Source: Flavobacterium gelidicaeli
GTDB taxonomy: Bacteria; Bacteroidota; Bacteroidia; Flavobacteriales; Flavobacteriaceae
Assembly (NCBI RefSeq): GCF_013294005.1
Contig: NZ_JABSNK010000001.1
Span: forward strand, 496,001 to 560,000
DNA: 64,000 nucleotides
Reading direction: 5' to 3'
A program made the position numbers and the translations under genes. Shown piece by piece: positions 62,248 to 64,000 of the stretch. The notes below the pieces were generated by a model, which saw only the letters and a list, made by a program, of their open reading frames with translations, was not told the DNA's origin and searched no databases. Positions within the stretch are counted from its first letter, which is position 1, and the number at the start of each line of letters is the position of its first letter.

Positions 62248-63384
62248 ATGAAAAAAAGACTGGAAGCTGATTTAGTTAGCATTGCTCACAGAGTATTACA
62301 ACTTAAAAATAAATCTGATATCAATCAATTGTATTTAGAAACTCAAAAATTATATGAAAAACTTTCTGTTTTGAAATATATTGATGAGCAATATGGTGAT
62401 GTAAAACCTACTATTGGTCGCAATGAGATAGAGAAAGAAATGGAAAGCTTTTATAATAAACAAGAAAGCTTACCAATAGAAACGGTTGTCGAAATGACCG
62501 AAGAACCTCTACCGGTAGTAGAAGCAGCTAAAAATGAACTTATCGAGGAAACCATTGAAGATAACGAAGAAATCATTATCGCTGAGACTGTAAACGAAGT
62601 AACTCCTGAAGAAGAGCCTGTTGTTGCTAAAGAAGAAATCACAATAAATACAGATTTTGAAGCTGATATTAAAGAAGAACAAATAGTTCCTGATGTTGAG
62701 AAACAAGAAGTTACTAACGAAGCAATAGAAGAAGATATTCTTGGAGTTGCTCCAGCAGAGGAAACTATTGAAGAAGAAATTGCTGAAAAAGAAATCAAAG
62801 CTACAAAAGAAGAAACACCAGAAACAGTTTTTTCATTTGAACCTGTAATTGATTTATCAGAAGAAGTAAAAACAGCAGCAAAAGAAGAAGCCGTTCAAAT
62901 CTCATTTGAAGATTTACTAGGCGCAAACTATAGTGAACCACAGTTTATAAAAGTAGAAAATGTTGCTCCACTTGCTCCTGAACCTATTTTTGATGCTGTT
63001 GTTGAAAAAATAGAAATAGAAAGTGTTACTCCTGAAGTTGTATCCACAATTGTTGAAGAAGTCACTCCTGAAGTTGTTAAAACGAAACCTCCTGTTATTG
63101 AAAAACCTACAGAGGCTACAGTACCAAAGAACTTATCGATTAATGATAAATTCTCAAAAGGAATCGATATTGACTTAAATGATAGAATTGCTTTTGTAAA
63201 ACACTTATTTGGAAATAGCGAAGAAGATTACAACCGTGTTCTAAATCAACTAATTACCTTTGATAACTTTTATGAAACACGTAACTTTATCGAAGAAATG
63301 GTGAAACCTGATTACAACGACTGGAAAGGTAAAGACGATTATGCAGAGCGTTTTATTGATATTATCGAGAAAAAATTCTTGTAA
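62248..63384 (+). CDS. Acidic hypothetical protein with conserved ends (378 aa)
   Basis: 378 residues, cytoplasmic. The N-terminal 60 residues are helical and basic/neutral (LEADLVSIAHRVLQLKNKSD, YEKLSVLKYIDEQYG). The middle (about 75-290) is a low-complexity, glutamate/valine/threonine-rich, probably disordered region with many EE and PE steps. The C-terminal about 85 residues are a compact helical domain (INDKFSKGIDIDLNDRIAFV, LNQLITFDNFYETRNFIEEM, DYAERFIDIIEKKFL). From memory this domain pair is conserved in flavobacteria next to rsmI. Function unknown; the layout suggests an adaptor or scaffold. Confidence 0.82.
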   Translation: MKKRLEADLVSIAHRVLQLKNKSDINQLYLETQKLYEKLSVLKYIDEQYGDVKPTIGRNEIEKEMESFYNKQESLPIETVVEMTEEPLPVVEAAKNELIEETIEDNEEIIIAETVNEVTPEEEPVVAKEEITINTDFEADIKEEQIVPDVEKQEVTNEAIEEDILGVAPAEETIEEEIAEKEIKATKEETPETVFSFEPVIDLSEEVKTAAKEEAVQISFEDLLGANYSEPQFIKVENVAPLAPEPIFDAVVEKIEIESVTPEVVSTIVEEVTPEVVKTKPPVIEKPTEATVPKNLSINDKFSKGIDIDLNDRIAFVKHLFGNSEEDYNRVLNQLITFDNFYETRNFIEEMVKPDYNDWKGKDDYAERFIDIIEKKFL

Positions 63385-63438
63385 TACAGCATTGTTCCTT
63401 GGTCACCGCAGCCTATTAAATTACTTGTAAATACTATT

Positions 63439-64000
63439 ATGTCAAAATTATATATTGTTCCTACGCCTATTGGTAATCTCGAAGACATGACTTTTAGAGC
63501 GATTAGAATCCTCAAAGAAGTCGATTTGATTCTCGCAGAAGACACCCGTACCAGCGGAAAACTGTTGAAACATTTTGAGATAGGCACGCACATGCACAGC
63601 CACCACATGCATAACGAACATAAAACGGTTGAGAACCTAATTGCTCGTTTGCAAGCCGGAGAAAACATCGCTTTGATCTCTGATGCAGGAACGCCTGCCA
63701 TCTCTGATCCTGGTTTTTTATTGACTCGCGCTTGTGTCGAAAATGGTATCACTGTTGAATGTCTACCCGGCGCTACAGCATTTGTACCTGCATTAGTAAA
63801 TAGCGGTTTGCCTAATGACAAATTTGTATTTGAAGGTTTCTTACCTGAAAAAAAAGGACGCCAAACACGTTATCTAGAGTTAGCGGAAGAATCTCGCACC
63901 ATGATTTTATATGTTTCACCACATAAATTGGTAAAAACATTAGTCGAATTTGTCACTTACTTTGGCGAAGACCGACAAATATGTGTTTCCAGAGAGCTCT
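63439..64000 (+). CDS. rsmI: 16S rRNA 2'-O-methyltransferase RsmI, C-terminus cut by window edge
   Basis: Starts at ATG 63439 and runs off the right edge; about 187 residues of roughly 225-290 are visible. It is a tetrapyrrole-methylase-fold enzyme: LYIVPTPIGNLEDMTFRAI (4-22), LILAEDTRTSGKLLKHF, ALISDAGTPAISDPGFLL (about 75-92), ECLPGATAFVPALVNSGL and FEGFLPEKKGRQTR. It methylates the ribose of C1402 of 16S rRNA. Gap to the upstream gene 54 nt, so the two may be co-transcribed. Confidence 0.95.
   Translation, partial: MSKLYIVPTPIGNLEDMTFRAIRILKEVDLILAEDTRTSGKLLKHFEIGTHMHSHHMHNEHKTVENLIARLQAGENIALISDAGTPAISDPGFLLTRACVENGITVECLPGATAFVPALVNSGLPNDKFVFEGFLPEKKGRQTRYLELAEESRTMILYVSPHKLVKTLVEFVTYFGEDRQICVSREL

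Noticed and set aside
62451..62798. 115-codon minus-strand serine-rich frame opposite the acidic protein
   Set aside because: The serine richness is the complement of GAA/GAT-type codons in the acidic repeat region; an antisense artefact.
63339..63821. 160-codon minus-strand frame opposite rsmI
   Set aside because: It lies antisense to the RsmI reading frame, whose motifs are clear on the plus strand.
1..64000. tRNA, rRNA, CRISPR arrays, complete transposases, prophage genes
   Set aside because: Both strands of all gaps were read; no cloverleaf with GGTTCGAATCC-type T-arm, no regularly spaced repeats, no transposase or phage structural gene was found.

Overview
The window reads as ordinary chromosome of a Flavobacterium-like member of the Bacteroidetes. 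It is AT-rich, many promoters carry the Bacteroidetes -7 element TAnnTTTG, exported proteins often have signal peptides ending in A-Q, and it encodes a type IX secretion sorting domain, CarboxypepD_reg/TonB and DUF5686 outer-membrane proteins, and typical flavobacterial neighbours such as DUF4271-hemD and ftsX-DUF3098-uppP-truB. No rRNA, tRNA or CRISPR array was seen.

Layout. 0-6 kb: truncated aspartate kinase, a giant outer-membrane barrel protein, a GT28-like glycosyltransferase. 5.9-23.6 kb: a phosphate island with pstS, pstC-pstA-pstB-phoU, two OprO/P-type porins, a PhoR/PhoB-like two-component pair, a TonB-dependent receptor, a beta-helix lipoprotein and a stand-alone T9SS sorting-domain protein. 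A LysR/102-aa protein/tsaC/sbtA (bicarbonate transporter) block sits inside it. Six promoters in this island share heptamers of the type TTAACAT repeated every 11 bp, in fixed phase with the -7 element (8 or 19 bp away). I read this as the Pho box of this lineage. 23.9-35 kb: LuxE-like protein, tyrS, epimerase, dihydroorotase, dolichol-P-mannose-synthase-like GT2, DUF4271, hemD, an lrp-type regulator, a single-gene integron-like cassette and a zinc metallopeptidase. 35-38.8 kb: a 1212-codon leuS that contains an in-frame element encoding a DUF559 (Vsr-like) nuclease domain and a second long insertion before KMSKS. 38.9-55 kb: ftsX, uppP, truB, pyrH, frr, DUF5686, a CPA2 antiporter, an RND/MMPL exporter, mscS, a TlpA-like protein and a SpoU methyltransferase. 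55.3-64 kb: an anti-phage dCTP deaminase (AvcD-like) with a small downstream ORF, asnS, rpoN, a RelE/ParE toxin-antitoxin pair, tdk, an acidic hypothetical protein and truncated rsmI.

Most worth following: the phased Pho box and the genes it recruits; a PstS-like fragment inside PstC; the DUF559 element inside leuS and a related palindrome forming the C-terminus of thymidine kinase; the 837-bp integron-like cassette without an integrase in view; and the dCTP deaminase locus with its long structured leader. All functional statements rest on reading motifs and family knowledge; no database search was run.
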